Assembly (NCBI GenBank): GCA_027061945.1
Contig: JAMOVR010000220.1
Location: forward strand, 1-33,206
Direction: 5' to 3'
DNA from: Candidatus Heimdallarchaeota archaeon
GTDB taxonomy: Archaea > Asgardarchaeota > Heimdallarchaeia > Heimdallarchaeales > JAJRWK01
DNA length: 33,206 nt
The notes under the pieces were generated by a model that saw only the letters and a list, made by a program, of their open reading frames with translations, was not told the origin of the DNA and ran no database searches. Of the stretch, positions 15,080 to 23,952 are shown one piece after another (within the stretch, counting starts at the first letter, position 1; each line of letters begins with the position of its first letter). Both the position numbers and the translations under genes were made by a program.

Positions 15080-16783
15080 GTGGGATTTTTGGAAAACGTT
15101 GACGATATGATTAAAAAAGAGCTTCAATCCGCCAAAAAAGTACAAGGCTTCTTATGTCCTATTCATAATGGTGATTCCACCTGTTCATGTAATCTTTTTC
15201 CCCCAGAAAACTATGAACAATTCTTGAAAAAACAAGTAAATAAAAAGGGAAAGGCTTTTTCTGACGTTCAGTACTTAGTAGAAAAATATTCTAAAGAGTT
15301 AAGCAATTTAGCACGATTATTACAAAAATTAGAAGACGTTTTTTTTGACTTTATGCCTATTAAAATTTTAGAACGTATAACTGACTTGTTACTTAGGTAT
15401 GACAATAGTGACAATGAATTATTTTCCTACGACAATGAAACACCAGAATATATTTCAAATCTTATAATCGCACTTGTTAGCTATCTTAAACAAGATTATT
15501 CACGGTCTATTCAAATATTGCTAAATATCAATGATCTTGAATTACCTAAAGAAGAAGATCTCAAAATACCTTGGCTGGCTTGGGAAACAATTCTTCGTTC
15601 GCGTCTCAAATTATTCGTAAACACAAATTCACTCACTGAAGCGATTAGAGCATTTGAAGAATATGGTGCTGATAGTGACGAGTTTCAAGTACTTTATCAT
15701 GCACTAATGGAATGGAGTTTTTCCCTTGATTGTAGATTCGTTGTTGAATATTTTCTTAAAAAAGCTGACGAAAAAGAATTTCCAATATTGTGTACTAATA
15801 CCATTGAAACATTACTCAACATTGCATCTGTATCAATGAAACCTTTAGGCAATCGTTTATATAACTCATTGATTGAACATGTTGGAAAACGTCTTTCATA
15901 TGGAAGAAATGTTTCTGAAGAGTGGAATCGATGCAGAGCGGCTTTCAAATTATTAAAATTCACTCAAGAGACCCTTACAACATCAATTTCTTGGGAAGAA
16001 TTCTTTAAATGGCATAATATTCTTCTTTCAACATTAGGAAGGTTAGATTTTCCAATTCAATTAGCATACCGAACATATTTTGCAGTTGTAACATGTCAAA
16101 TGGGTAATAAAATTCCCGCAAAGTACTTAGTTTCAGATCTTGAACGTTTATTTCTAAATTTAAATGACTTAGTTCCATATTATAACGAAACAAAACCGGC
16201 TTGGTTTACTAATCAGAAAATAAGAGGAGAACAATTACAGTTTACAAAGTCCCTTTATGGTTGGCATATCTGTGATTCAATAATACAAATAGCAAATGCG
16301 TGTCATGATAAAAGATTGCTCTCATCATTAGATGAAATGATCTTATGGTTGCCTAGTAAGATCCAATCTCGATTATTCAAAAAAATAGCAACAACTAAAA
16401 TAAGAATAGATGATGAAGATCTTGACTTAAAAGAAATTCTAAATATTACCGAAAGTGTTCTTTTAGCGAGAGGAGATATCAGCTTTACTTCTTTAGATGT
16501 CGCTGAGCTATTGTCTTCTGCGTTAGTTGCAGTTTTAGAAAAAGATATTACTCTCTCAAGGCAGAGAAATGGCAATAATGAAAAAATCAATGAAATGAGA
16601 GAATTTATTCCATTAGCCTTAGACCAAATTTTTTCAATATTAATAGAATTTATCCAAAAAGGAGATATTTCTCCTTCTCAAGTTCAGATTGTAATTGAAA
16701 GTATTCTTACAAAAATATTTCATATAATTTTTAGGGGGACTCCATTTTCTTCTTCTTTACCACCGTTTATTATTCCTTCATAA
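15080..16783 (+). CDS. large helical orphan protein with an N-terminal Cys/His cluster
   Basis: A 567-residue protein from GTG 15080. I do not recognise the family. The N-terminus has CPIHNGDSTCSC (residues about 26-37), one His and three Cys closely spaced, which could bind a metal. The rest is a long succession of amphipathic helices with regular Leu/Ile spacing and no membrane segment or nucleotide-binding motif, reminiscent of a helical-repeat (TPR- or HEAT-like) scaffold; this is only an impression. The last 30 residues are hydrophobic and end in PPFIIPS. It precedes an ArsR-like regulator by about 150 bases on the same strand; a functional tie is possible but not shown. The start could lie elsewhere, since no good ribosome binding site is close. 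Confidence 0.7.
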   Translation: MGFLENVDDMIKKELQSAKKVQGFLCPIHNGDSTCSCNLFPPENYEQFLKKQVNKKGKAFSDVQYLVEKYSKELSNLARLLQKLEDVFFDFMPIKILERITDLLLRYDNSDNELFSYDNETPEYISNLIIALVSYLKQDYSRSIQILLNINDLELPKEEDLKIPWLAWETILRSRLKLFVNTNSLTEAIRAFEEYGADSDEFQVLYHALMEWSFSLDCRFVVEYFLKKADEKEFPILCTNTIETLLNIASVSMKPLGNRLYNSLIEHVGKRLSYGRNVSEEWNRCRAAFKLLKFTQETLTTSISWEEFFKWHNILLSTLGRLDFPIQLAYRTYFAVVTCQMGNKIPAKYLVSDLERLFLNLNDLVPYYNETKPAWFTNQKIRGEQLQFTKSLYGWHICDSIIQIANACHDKRLLSSLDEMILWLPSKIQSRLFKKIATTKIRIDDEDLDLKEILNITESVLLARGDISFTSLDVAELLSSALVAVLEKDITLSRQRNGNNEKINEMREFIPLALDQIFSILIEFIQKGDISPSQVQIVIESILTKIFHIIFRGTPFSSSLPPFIIPS

Positions 16784-16930
16784 AAAGATACTTAGATCTG
16801 GTTAATTGTTATAACTCTTAGTTTTTTAATTTTAAAATAAAAATTCAGTAATACATATAATAATCTTTCTATTTTTATTTTGAAAGAAAGGAAATTATTA
16901 TTGCTGTTAAGTTTGATAATATCTGTGTTG

Positions 16931-17368
16931 ATGAAAATGGAGACACAAAACATTCGAACACTTGAAGATGTTTTTGAAATAACAATCAAGGCTGGAATCA
17001 GCAAAGAACATTCTTTCGAAGAATACCAAGAAACCATTAACAAACTAAGAAAGTTCTTAGAAACTGATGCATATGAAAACAAGATATCTAAAATCATGTT
17101 ACTTGCTAAGGCTTTATCTAGTGAAGTGCGTCTGAAAATTTTGTCAATTTTATTAATACGTGAAAAAACTTGTTTATGTGAATTAAATGAGCTTTTAGGA
17201 ATTGATCCTAGTACTCTTACCTATCATGTCAATTTGTTAAAGCAGGCTAAATTAATTAAGGTTAAAAGAAAAGGAAAAACAAAACTTGTCTTACCCGAAA
17301 AAGGAATGGCAGATAATCTACCTAAAGATTTTGTAGAGTCTTTGGAGCTAAAGAAAAAGAAAGAGTGA
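16931..17368 (+). CDS. ArsR-family winged-helix transcriptional regulator
   Basis: From ATG 16931 it encodes 145 residues (MKMETQNIRTLED). Residues about 58-125 form a winged-helix domain: LAKALSSEVRLKILSILL, the helix-turn-helix ELNELLGIDPSTLTYHVNLLKQAKLI, and the wing VKRKGKTKLVLPE. The LSSEVRLKIL motif and the S-T-L-T-Y-H-V-N-L-L recognition helix are typical of ArsR/HTH_20 regulators. The N-terminal 55 residues form a helical extension (EEYQETINKLRKFLE). There is a Cys pair at CLC before the recognition helix, but without the usual ArsR metal-site pattern I would not claim metal sensing. The frame is open back to 16880 with a hydrophobic stretch I consider untranslated. The GH1 gene follows after about 95 bases and is a possible target. 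Confidence 0.83.
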   Translation: MKMETQNIRTLEDVFEITIKAGISKEHSFEEYQETINKLRKFLETDAYENKISKIMLLAKALSSEVRLKILSILLIREKTCLCELNELLGIDPSTLTYHVNLLKQAKLIKVKRKGKTKLVLPEKGMADNLPKDFVESLELKKKKE

Positions 17369-17462
17369 GCTGTTAGGAGTGTCTTTTTTCTTTTCCATGA
17401 TCGATGTTTAACATACAAAACTCTTATTTTTAATAAATTACTTCGATCTTAGTGAATTAAAA

Positions 17463-18704
17463 ATGTCCGAGTTAATGTTTCCACAAGATTTCCTTATTGG
17501 TGCTGCTACCTCTTCATATCAAATTGAAGGAGAAATTTATAATACGGACTGGTATATATGGGAAAAACTTGGTCATATTGTAACTGGCGAACCATGCGGG
17601 AAGGCTTGTAATTCATGGGAGTTATATGAAAAAGATGTTCAGTTAGTAGAAGAGTTTGGCTTAAATGCGTATCGTATGAGTATTGAATGGGCTCGAGTTT
17701 TCCCCGAGGAAAACGTAATTGATTTTGATGCGTTAGCACATTACAAAGAATATTTAGCAACTTTTAAAGATAAAGGAATTAAAACTTTTGTTACTCTTCA
17801 TCACTTTACTACTCCCATATGGATGTATCAAAAAGGTTCTTGGGAAAATAAAGAAGTGATTAAAGAATTTTTAAAATATGCATATGTGGTCGGTAGGGAG
17901 TTAGGTGATAATGTTGATGCATGGATGACCATTAATGAACCTGGGGTTGTTTCTGTATTAGGATATTTTACTGGGATCTTTCCACCTGGAAAAAACAGTG
18001 TTTTATCAACCATAAGAGTGACAACGAATCAATTGATAGCTCATGCAGAAACTTATAAATTACTTAAAAAATTAACTCCAAACGTTCCAGTTGGAATTGT
18101 GAAAAACATAACATGGTTCTATTCTCTAAACTTATTTCCTCTTGATAAGTATCTGGCATGGTTTATTAATAAGTTATTTAATGATAATTATTTACGTGGC
18201 ATAAGAACTGGAAAACTACCTTTCTCACAAAAACGTTATCCTGGTCTTAAAGGATCAATTGATTTTTGGGGTTTAAATTATTATACTCATGTATGGATCT
18301 CTCAGAAGCTACCAAATATGGCTATAAATCATTTACCAAATGCTGAGAAAGTGACTCAGACAGGATGGGAATGGGATTCTGAAGGGCTTTTAAGAGCAAT
18401 TCAATTATTATGGGACACTCTTCAAAGACCTATTTATATAACTGAAAACGGAATTGCTACTTTGAAAGATGAGGAAAGAGTAGAATATATTAAAGAACAC
18501 TTGGCTCAAGTATTAGAAGCATTAAAATTAGGCATTCCTGTTAAGGGATATTTCTATTGGAGTCTTATTGATAATTTTGAATGGTTAGAAGGTTATATTC
18601 CAAAATTTGGATTAGCCGGTTTTGATCACAAAACATTTGAAAGGCAACCGCGTAAAAGTGGCTATTTTTTGGGCGAAATACTTAAAACAAAAAAATTGTT
18701 TTGA
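17463..18704 (+). CDS. glycoside hydrolase family 1 beta-glycosidase
   Basis: A retaining beta-glycosidase with a TIM barrel, acting in the cytoplasm since no signal peptide is present. Family signatures: FLIGAATSSYQIEG at 10-23, YRMSIEWARVFPE at about 70-82, acid/base Glu159 in TINEPG, GLNYYTH at about 270-276, nucleophile Glu328 in ITENG, and KGYFYWSLIDNFEWLEGY near 380, which binds the sugar. At 413 residues it is shorter than most GH1 enzymes (typically 440-490), mainly from shorter loops; both catalytic residues are intact. The sugar specificity (gluco, galacto, fuco) cannot be read off safely. It lies after the ArsR-type gene and before gpmI, so sugar released here can feed lower glycolysis. 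Confidence 0.92.
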   Translation: MSELMFPQDFLIGAATSSYQIEGEIYNTDWYIWEKLGHIVTGEPCGKACNSWELYEKDVQLVEEFGLNAYRMSIEWARVFPEENVIDFDALAHYKEYLATFKDKGIKTFVTLHHFTTPIWMYQKGSWENKEVIKEFLKYAYVVGRELGDNVDAWMTINEPGVVSVLGYFTGIFPPGKNSVLSTIRVTTNQLIAHAETYKLLKKLTPNVPVGIVKNITWFYSLNLFPLDKYLAWFINKLFNDNYLRGIRTGKLPFSQKRYPGLKGSIDFWGLNYYTHVWISQKLPNMAINHLPNAEKVTQTGWEWDSEGLLRAIQLLWDTLQRPIYITENGIATLKDEERVEYIKEHLAQVLEALKLGIPVKGYFYWSLIDNFEWLEGYIPKFGLAGFDHKTFERQPRKSGYFLGEILKTKKLF

Positions 18705-18798
18705 TTTCGTCTGGAAATAAGTGTTGGTTATTATTTGGATTTGGTATTTTTTCATAAACCCTTATGCTTAATTGTAATATGATCTGTTTGTTAAATAG

Positions 18799-20421
18799 AT
18801 GAAATGGAAATCGGTCGCAGATTTACCAGGAAAACCCGTTGTTTTAATGATTATTGACGGTATGGGCTTTTCTCTTAAAGATTATGACAATGCAGTTTTA
18901 CATGCAAAAACTCCTAACTTGGACTATCTCGGTGAGAATTACTCGTTTACTCTTCTCCAAGCAGCATGTGGTGGTGTGGGATTACCACCAGGTCAACAAG
19001 GAAATTCAGAAGTAGGTCATATGAATCTGGGTGCTGGAAGGATTGTATACCAAGATATTGTCAGAATTGATTTAGCAATTGAAGATGGTAGCTTTTTTGA
19101 AAATCCCGTTTTAAAAAATGCAATGCTAGAAGCAAAAAAACGCGGATCAAAGCTTCATTTAATTGGTTTAGTCTCGGATGGTGGTGTTCATAGCCACATT
19201 AATCATTTGAAAGCGTTACTTAGAATGGCTAACAAACTGGGTGTTGATAAGGTATATGTACATGCTTTTACCGATGGAAGAGATACTTCTCCAACTGCAG
19301 GTGCTGGATACATACATGATCTTATTAATTTCATGAAAACCTTAGGTACGGGTAAGCTCGCTACAATTGTGGGGCGTTATTATGCGATGGATAGAGACCA
19401 ACGATGGGATCGAACTGAAAAAGCATATGATTTACTAGTTTTAGGAAAAGGAAAGTATACCGATGATCCTGTTCGGGAAATGATGGAAAGATATGCTTCT
19501 GGAAAAGAAACTGATGAGTTCTTAACCCCTATTTTGGTTGACAAGAATGGTATTATCGAAGACAATGACGTAATTATTTTCTTTAATTTTCGCGCAGATC
19601 GAGCTAGGCAACTTACAAGGGCAATTGCACTGAAAGACGCTCCTTTCGACTTAAAAAAAGATCTTTCTAATATTTATTTTGTTACCATGACTGAATATGA
19701 TGCTGATTTTAATCTTCCCGTTGCATTTCCTCCGGAACAACCTGAAAATACTCTTCCGGATGTAGTTTCTAAAAATGGTTTTAAGCAGTTTCATACTGCT
19801 GAAACAGAGAAATATGCGCATGTAACTTTCTTTTTTAATGGAGGAAGAGAGGAACCTGTTCCAGGCGAAGATCGTTTAATGATACCCTCTCCCAAAGTAG
19901 CAACCTATGATTTAAAGCCAGAGATGAGCACTTTTGAGATTGCAGATGCTGTTGTTGAGGCTATAAATAAAAAACAATACGCCTTTATACTATGTAATAT
20001 TGCTGCACCAGATATGGTTGGGCATACTGGGAAGCTAAAAGAAACAGTTATCGCCGTAGAATCTGCGGACAAGGCAGTAGGGATGATGTATAATGCCGCT
20101 AAAAAAAATGGATATATCTTAATTGTTACTTCTGATCATGGTAATTCCGAACAATTAAAGACACCGGATGGAAAGCCTCATACTGCCCATACAACTAATC
20201 CCGTTCCATTTTTTATTACTATAAAGGATGCTAAACTAAAAAAAGGAATATTAGGTAATGTTGCCCCTACCGTGTTAGAAGTTATGGGATTAGAAAAGCC
20301 TAAAGAAATGATTGAGAGTTTATTTATTAATCCTAACGAAGATCTTTCTTCTTTAGAACTCCCTGAACATTCATGGCATGAAATAATCAAGTTAAAAAAA
20401 GTAATTAGTAACAATAAATAA
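18799..20421 (+). CDS. gpmI: 2,3-bisphosphoglycerate-independent phosphoglycerate mutase
   Basis: Interconverts 3- and 2-phosphoglycerate in glycolysis and gluconeogenesis using two Mn2+ ions and a phosphoserine intermediate. Metal Asp20 in MIIDGMG, phospho-acceptor Ser70 in QQGNSEVGHMNLGAGR, HSHINHL, DGRDTSPTAG, FNFRADRARQL, and the metal loops of IAAPDMVGHTG and TSDHGNSEQ are all in place. At 540 residues it is the full-length bacterial-type GpmI with the phosphatase and transferase domains, not the shorter archaeal ApgM form that most archaea use, so an ancient transfer is likely. The start is ATG 18799. The last 25 residues (EDLSSLELPEHSWHEIIKLKK) extend slightly beyond the usual end. Confidence 0.96.
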   Translation: MKWKSVADLPGKPVVLMIIDGMGFSLKDYDNAVLHAKTPNLDYLGENYSFTLLQAACGGVGLPPGQQGNSEVGHMNLGAGRIVYQDIVRIDLAIEDGSFFENPVLKNAMLEAKKRGSKLHLIGLVSDGGVHSHINHLKALLRMANKLGVDKVYVHAFTDGRDTSPTAGAGYIHDLINFMKTLGTGKLATIVGRYYAMDRDQRWDRTEKAYDLLVLGKGKYTDDPVREMMERYASGKETDEFLTPILVDKNGIIEDNDVIIFFNFRADRARQLTRAIALKDAPFDLKKDLSNIYFVTMTEYDADFNLPVAFPPEQPENTLPDVVSKNGFKQFHTAETEKYAHVTFFFNGGREEPVPGEDRLMIPSPKVATYDLKPEMSTFEIADAVVEAINKKQYAFILCNIAAPDMVGHTGKLKETVIAVESADKAVGMMYNAAKKNGYILIVTSDHGNSEQLKTPDGKPHTAHTTNPVPFFITIKDAKLKKGILGNVAPTVLEVMGLEKPKEMIESLFINPNEDLSSLELPEHSWHEIIKLKKVISNNK

Positions 20422-20486
20422 ATAATAACTGGAGTACTTGACTACGCATTTAACTTAACATAATGTGAATTAAAGAAATTTCTTAC

Positions 20487-20495
20487 TTTTATAAG
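20487..20495 (+). promoter_or_regulatory. TATA box for the small winged-helix gene
   Basis: CTTTTATAAGAAA is a clear TATA box. Its distance puts transcription start near 20518, only a few bases before the GTG at 20525, so the message has a very short leader. Confidence 0.45.
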
Positions 20496-20524
20496 AAAAA
20501 ACCAATTATAAGCATGTATGGAGC

Positions 20525-20812
20525 GTGAAAAAAATGCCAGTAGATAAACACTTGTTAAAACTAAATATCTTGGAGTTTTTTGATAGAGATGTTTATTTGA
20601 ATAAAAGAACCGAAACCCTAGCAAATATATTGCTACAAATTAGTGCATTATACAGAGTGTCCCCTGAAAAACCAACAAAAGAAGAAGTTAAAGAGGTCTT
20701 AGATGAATTTGTCTCTAAAGGATATCTGAAAGAGTTCAAAGTAGGTAGTGTTCCTGCTTGGGGTTTAACTGACGAAGGAAAAAAGTATATTGAAGAAATA
20801 AGGAATCAGTAG
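20525..20812 (+). CDS. small winged-helix-like protein
   Basis: A 95-residue protein from GTG 20525, or 92 residues from ATG 20534. The order of elements fits a winged helix: helix ILEFFDRDVYLNK, helix ETLANILLQISALYRV, a turn with SPEKPTKEE, helix VKEVLDEFVSKGYL, then a beta wing KEFKVGSVPAWGLTDEGKKYIEEI. The GLTDEGKKY close is the usual end of a MarR/PadR-like wing. No dimerisation extension is present. Its role may be transcription or part of a larger complex; no neighbouring target is obvious. It has its own TATA box and follows gpmI by about 100 bases. Confidence 0.6.
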   Translation: MKKMPVDKHLLKLNILEFFDRDVYLNKRTETLANILLQISALYRVSPEKPTKEEVKEVLDEFVSKGYLKEFKVGSVPAWGLTDEGKKYIEEIRNQ

Positions 20813-21262
20813 GGTTTATTATTCTTTCAAAATATTTTTTTTATTTAATGAACTTGAATTAGGAAAAGTTGTAACATCATTAAATGTTTTTCACGTGAAC
20901 GCCCCCTCGCTTTAGCAAGAGTTCTTGTCTCATGACATTATTTTTTTCTCTTCTGACCTTGGTTGCATCAACAAGTAAGGTATTACCGTAAACATAGCAT
21001 ATGGAGTGCAATGACTTACCTAAGTCATGTTTCATAGTTTGTTTAATAATTAATTGCATATATAAATAAAACAGATATCTATAATATAATTATTATATTA
21101 TAAAATATAACTGTTATAATTCTGTCGGTAAGAAGTCCTCTTCTTTCTGGAAAGGTTGGGTAAGTAATGAGTTAAAAGCTGATAGCATAAAAAATTTAGA
21201 AATAATCTGTTTTTTAAGAGATCAAAACATTTGTTATTAAAGTTTATTAAGTAGTATTTGGT
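20813..21262. other. 450-base gap holding transposon relics
   Basis: Contains the TnpB-tail relic described next, a very AT-rich stretch (21060-21120), and at about 21112-21165 a hairpin-like run (TCTGTCGGTAAGAAG, then TCTTTCTGGAAAGG) resembling the left end of the miniature elements on the plus strand. The left-end-like part and the relic have opposite orientations, so they are not one simple element. Confidence 0.35.
20895..20996 (-). pseudogene. TnpB C-terminal tail relic with right-end hairpin
   Basis: On the minus strand 34 codons read through a peptide containing YGNTLLVDATKVRRE and NNVMRQELLLKRGG. The last part parallels the SVKQEA tail of copies A and B and coincides with the CTTGCTAAAGCGAGGGGG hairpin and the GTTCAC boundary at 20895. 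The stop codon present in copies A and B is missing (GCG in place of TAG), so this is a worn remnant. The family match is by eye and only moderately sure. Confidence 0.4.
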
Positions 21263-22177
21263 ATGCGATATATTATTACTGGAGGTACAGGTTTAATAGG
21301 ATCTGCTTTAACTCAAGAGCTTTTAAAGGCAGACCATGAAATTATTGTTTTATCCCGAAATCCCAAGAAATACCAGAAAAAAATTGATCCTCGTATAAAA
21401 TTGATTCAATGGAATGGTAAGAATGGAGAAGGATGGTTTGAACTAATAACTTCTGGTACTGTTATTATTAATTTAGCTGGAGCAAACATTGCAAGCAAAA
21501 GATGGAGCAAAAAAAGAAAGAAGTTAATTCTGGAAAGCCGTGTTAATGCTGGAAAAGCAGTTGTTGATGCAATTGAAAAAGCTAATGAAAAGCCTTCTGT
21601 CCTTGTACAAGCATCTGCTATTGGTTATTATGATTACCATAACTCAAAAGAATTCACTGAGGATGATGGGCCTGGCTCTGGTTATTTGTCTGAAGTAGTT
21701 CAAGCATGGGAAGCAAGTACTGATGGCGTCGAAGCGCTAGGAGTTAGAAGAATTGTTACACGTATTGGTCTAGTTTTGAGCTCTGAAGGTGGAGCATTAA
21801 AAAAAATGATGCCTATGTTTAAATTTTATGTTGCTGGTCCTTTCGGTTCAGGTGAACAATGGTATTCATGGATCCATATTAAAGATCTTGTTTCTGCGTT
21901 CTTATTTTTAATTTCTTGTGAAAGCTGTAAAGGGCCGTATAATATTACATCTCCAGAACCAGTTAAAAACAAAGATTTCGTAAAACTGATTGGTAAAGTA
22001 ATGGGCAAACCAGTTTGGATGAAATATCCTACATTTCTGTTAAAGATCATGCTTGGTGAGATGGCTTCAACACTAGTTAATGGACAAAAGGTTTTACCCA
22101 AAAGACTTTTAGAACTGGGTTTTAGGTTCCAATTCCCAAAATTAATCGATGCATTAAATGACTTACTTAGTCAGTAA
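21263..22177 (+). CDS. TIGR01777-family SDR epimerase-like protein
   Basis: A 304-residue short-chain dehydrogenase of the extended type. It opens MRYIITGGTGLIGSAL, the Gly-rich NAD(P) Rossmann loop, and has VIINLAGANIASKRWSKKRK, the RxSRVNAGKAVVDAIE helix and ASAIGYYDYHNSKEFTEDD, all typical of the TIGR01777 family (YfcH in E. coli). The Tyr-x-x-x-Lys pair common to SDRs is poorly formed. The C-terminus, MGKPVWMKYPTFLLKIMLGEMASTLVNGQKVLPKRLLELGFRFQFP, matches the DUF1731 end domain. ATG at 21263. The reaction is not known for the family, which has been linked to cell division inhibitor names without proof. It is a single gene upstream of the che promoter. Confidence 0.88.
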   Translation: MRYIITGGTGLIGSALTQELLKADHEIIVLSRNPKKYQKKIDPRIKLIQWNGKNGEGWFELITSGTVIINLAGANIASKRWSKKRKKLILESRVNAGKAVVDAIEKANEKPSVLVQASAIGYYDYHNSKEFTEDDGPGSGYLSEVVQAWEASTDGVEALGVRRIVTRIGLVLSSEGGALKKMMPMFKFYVAGPFGSGEQWYSWIHIKDLVSAFLFLISCESCKGPYNITSPEPVKNKDFVKLIGKVMGKPVWMKYPTFLLKIMLGEMASTLVNGQKVLPKRLLELGFRFQFPKLIDALNDLLSQ

Positions 22178-22290
22178 TATTTCTCTAAATAATTGCATTC
22201 TACGATCAAGTTTTAATTTTTGTTTTCCTAATCGATATTGGGTAACACGGTATAGTTTATTGACAAAAAAGTTACGTTGAACCCATATAG

Positions 22291-22300
22291 CTTATAAATG
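22291..22300 (+). promoter_or_regulatory. TATA box of the che operon
   Basis: CTTATAAATG is the best box in the 205-base gap ahead of cheY. It would start the transcript near 22320 with a leader of about 60 bases, which ends in AGGTGTGAT as ribosome binding site. Confidence 0.5.
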
Positions 22301-22382
22301 TGAATTCAAGAACATTTACAGCGGGAAAAAAACCGTCGAAAACCATCTGTAGTCAATAAGGAAAAAATAAAGGTGTGATTAA

Positions 22383-22742
22383 ATGGGCACCGTGTTAATC
22401 GTTGATGATGCGAAATTCATGCGAATGGTCTTGCGTCGTATTCTAACTAGCCAAGGACACAAAGTTGTAGGAGAGGCTACCAACGGTGAAGAAGCTGTTG
22501 AAATGTATGCCAAATTAAGACCAGATATTGTTACTATGGACATAGTAATGCCCAAACTAAATGGTATTGAGGCGGTTCGGCGAATAATGCAATTCGACCC
22601 TAACGCCAAAATAATAATGGTTACTGCTTTAGGTCAAGAGTCATTTGTTTTAGACGCTATTAAAGCCGGAGCCAGGGAATTCATTATTAAGCCATTCCGT
22701 AACGAGGAGATTATTAAAGTAGTTGCAAAGACGATCCAATAG
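22383..22742 (+). CDS. cheY: chemotaxis response regulator
   Basis: A 119-residue single receiver domain that carries the phosphoryl signal from CheA to the motility apparatus; in archaea this is the archaellum through adaptor proteins. Acid pocket Asp8 and Asp9 (IVDDAKF), phospho-acceptor Asp53 in TMDIVMP, Thr81 in MVTALGQ and Lys103 in IIKPF are complete. No output domain. The start ATG is preceded by AGGTGTGAT. It is the first gene of the che operon, 98 bases before cheB. Archaeal CheY proteins bind CheF, which is not encoded here. Confidence 0.95.
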   Translation: MGTVLIVDDAKFMRMVLRRILTSQGHKVVGEATNGEEAVEMYAKLRPDIVTMDIVMPKLNGIEAVRRIMQFDPNAKIIMVTALGQESFVLDAIKAGAREFIIKPFRNEEIIKVVAKTIQ

Positions 22743-22840
22743 ACCCCTATGTGTTTTCTTAGAGCCTAATGAATAGTGTTGCGTTACGAGGTTTAAACAT
22801 TAACTATCTAAGTTGCAGAATTAGTTACTGAGGGAAAGAA

Positions 22841-23920
22841 GTGTTAGTTCCTAAGACTGTCCGGGTAGGGGTCGTAGATGATTCTTCCCTAATTCGAACC
22901 GTTCTCCGAGACTCTTTAGATCAACATCCAAAGATCAAAGTCGTTGGTGTTGGTAAATCAATAATGGAAGCGGAGTATATGGCGTTTAAAAAAGACTTAG
23001 ATGTACTAGTCTTAGACGTGATTCTCCCTGATGGTAATGGTGCGGAACTAACTAAAAAAATCCAGAAAAAGCGTAAACTACCAATTATTCTAATGAGCTC
23101 CTTAGATAAACATGAACTTGACGAAGTCTTAAGTCTGGCATTTTCCAATCCTTTAATAGAATTTGTCTCTAAAACTCCTCAAGGTAAGGGTTTCAAAAAA
23201 GTTATCCAAGACATTCGTACTAAGATCTTAGCTTTTGCTGCTTTCCAATCAATAAACAAAACAAAAGCAATAACCAAACAAATGTTTTCTCAAAAAAGTA
23301 GTGATCTAAAATCTTTACCTCCGTTACAACCTACTAATTCTTTAATTGTTATTGGTGCTTCTACTGGTGGACCTAAGGCCTTGTATAAAATTCTTCCAAA
23401 ACTGCCAAGCAATATTCCGCCAGTTATTGTTGTTCAACATATGCCTAGAGGATTTACTAAAAACTTTGCAGAACGACTTAATGAGAAAGCTTCTGTTCGT
23501 GTAAAGGAAGCGGAGGATGGTGAAATCATAAGACCAGGGATTGTTTATATAGCTCCTGCTGGGAGGCACCTTAAAGTAGTTAGGGCTACGGAATATGGCT
23601 TGGGTAACTATAAGTTTGAGTTAAGCGATGGTCCTCCTAAGAATTTTGTTAAACCTTCAGTTGATGTGACCTTGGAAAGCATTTATCATAACTATAATGG
23701 AAATGTGCTAGTTACTATTTTAACTGGTATGGGTAAGGATGGTGCGGAAGGGTGTAAACTAATAAAGTCCAAAGGTGGAAAAATAATAGCAGAAGATCAA
23801 AGCACTGCGGTTATATATGGCATGCCGAAAGCAGTAATTGAAAATAACTTAGCTGATCTGGTCATACCATTATATGATATCCCAAAGGCAATTAACCAAC
23901 TTATGAGAAACAATAATTAA
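22841..23920 (+). CDS. cheB: protein-glutamate methylesterase / deamidase
   Basis: Removes methyl groups from receptor glutamates and deamidates receptor glutamines; phosphorylation by CheA activates it. Residues 8-130 are a receiver domain with Asp13, Asp14 and phospho-acceptor Asp59. After a linker, residues 165-355 form the methylesterase domain with the catalytic triad Ser174 (IGASTGGP), His200 (VVQHMPRGFT) and Asp300 (GMGKDGAEG). At 359 residues it is the usual length. The start is GTG with GAGGGAAAG upstream. Its counterpart methyltransferase CheR is not in this window. Confidence 0.95.
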   Translation: MLVPKTVRVGVVDDSSLIRTVLRDSLDQHPKIKVVGVGKSIMEAEYMAFKKDLDVLVLDVILPDGNGAELTKKIQKKRKLPIILMSSLDKHELDEVLSLAFSNPLIEFVSKTPQGKGFKKVIQDIRTKILAFAAFQSINKTKAITKQMFSQKSSDLKSLPPLQPTNSLIVIGASTGGPKALYKILPKLPSNIPPVIVVQHMPRGFTKNFAERLNEKASVRVKEAEDGEIIRPGIVYIAPAGRHLKVVRATEYGLGNYKFELSDGPPKNFVKPSVDVTLESIYHNYNGNVLVTILTGMGKDGAEGCKLIKSKGGKIIAEDQSTAVIYGMPKAVIENNLADLVIPLYDIPKAINQLMRNNN

Positions 23921-23952
23921 AAAATGAAAATCAATTGTTAAATGGTGATCTT

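Noticed and set aside
14840-15145. Minus-strand frame of 101 codons upstream of the large orphan
   Set aside because: Low-complexity, mostly A/T-driven codons, overlaps the start of the next gene and has no recognisable feature.
15697-15963. Antisense open frame within the large orphan gene
   Set aside because: A shadow of the plus-strand gene; same for the minus-strand frames at 16005-16193 and 16303-16590.
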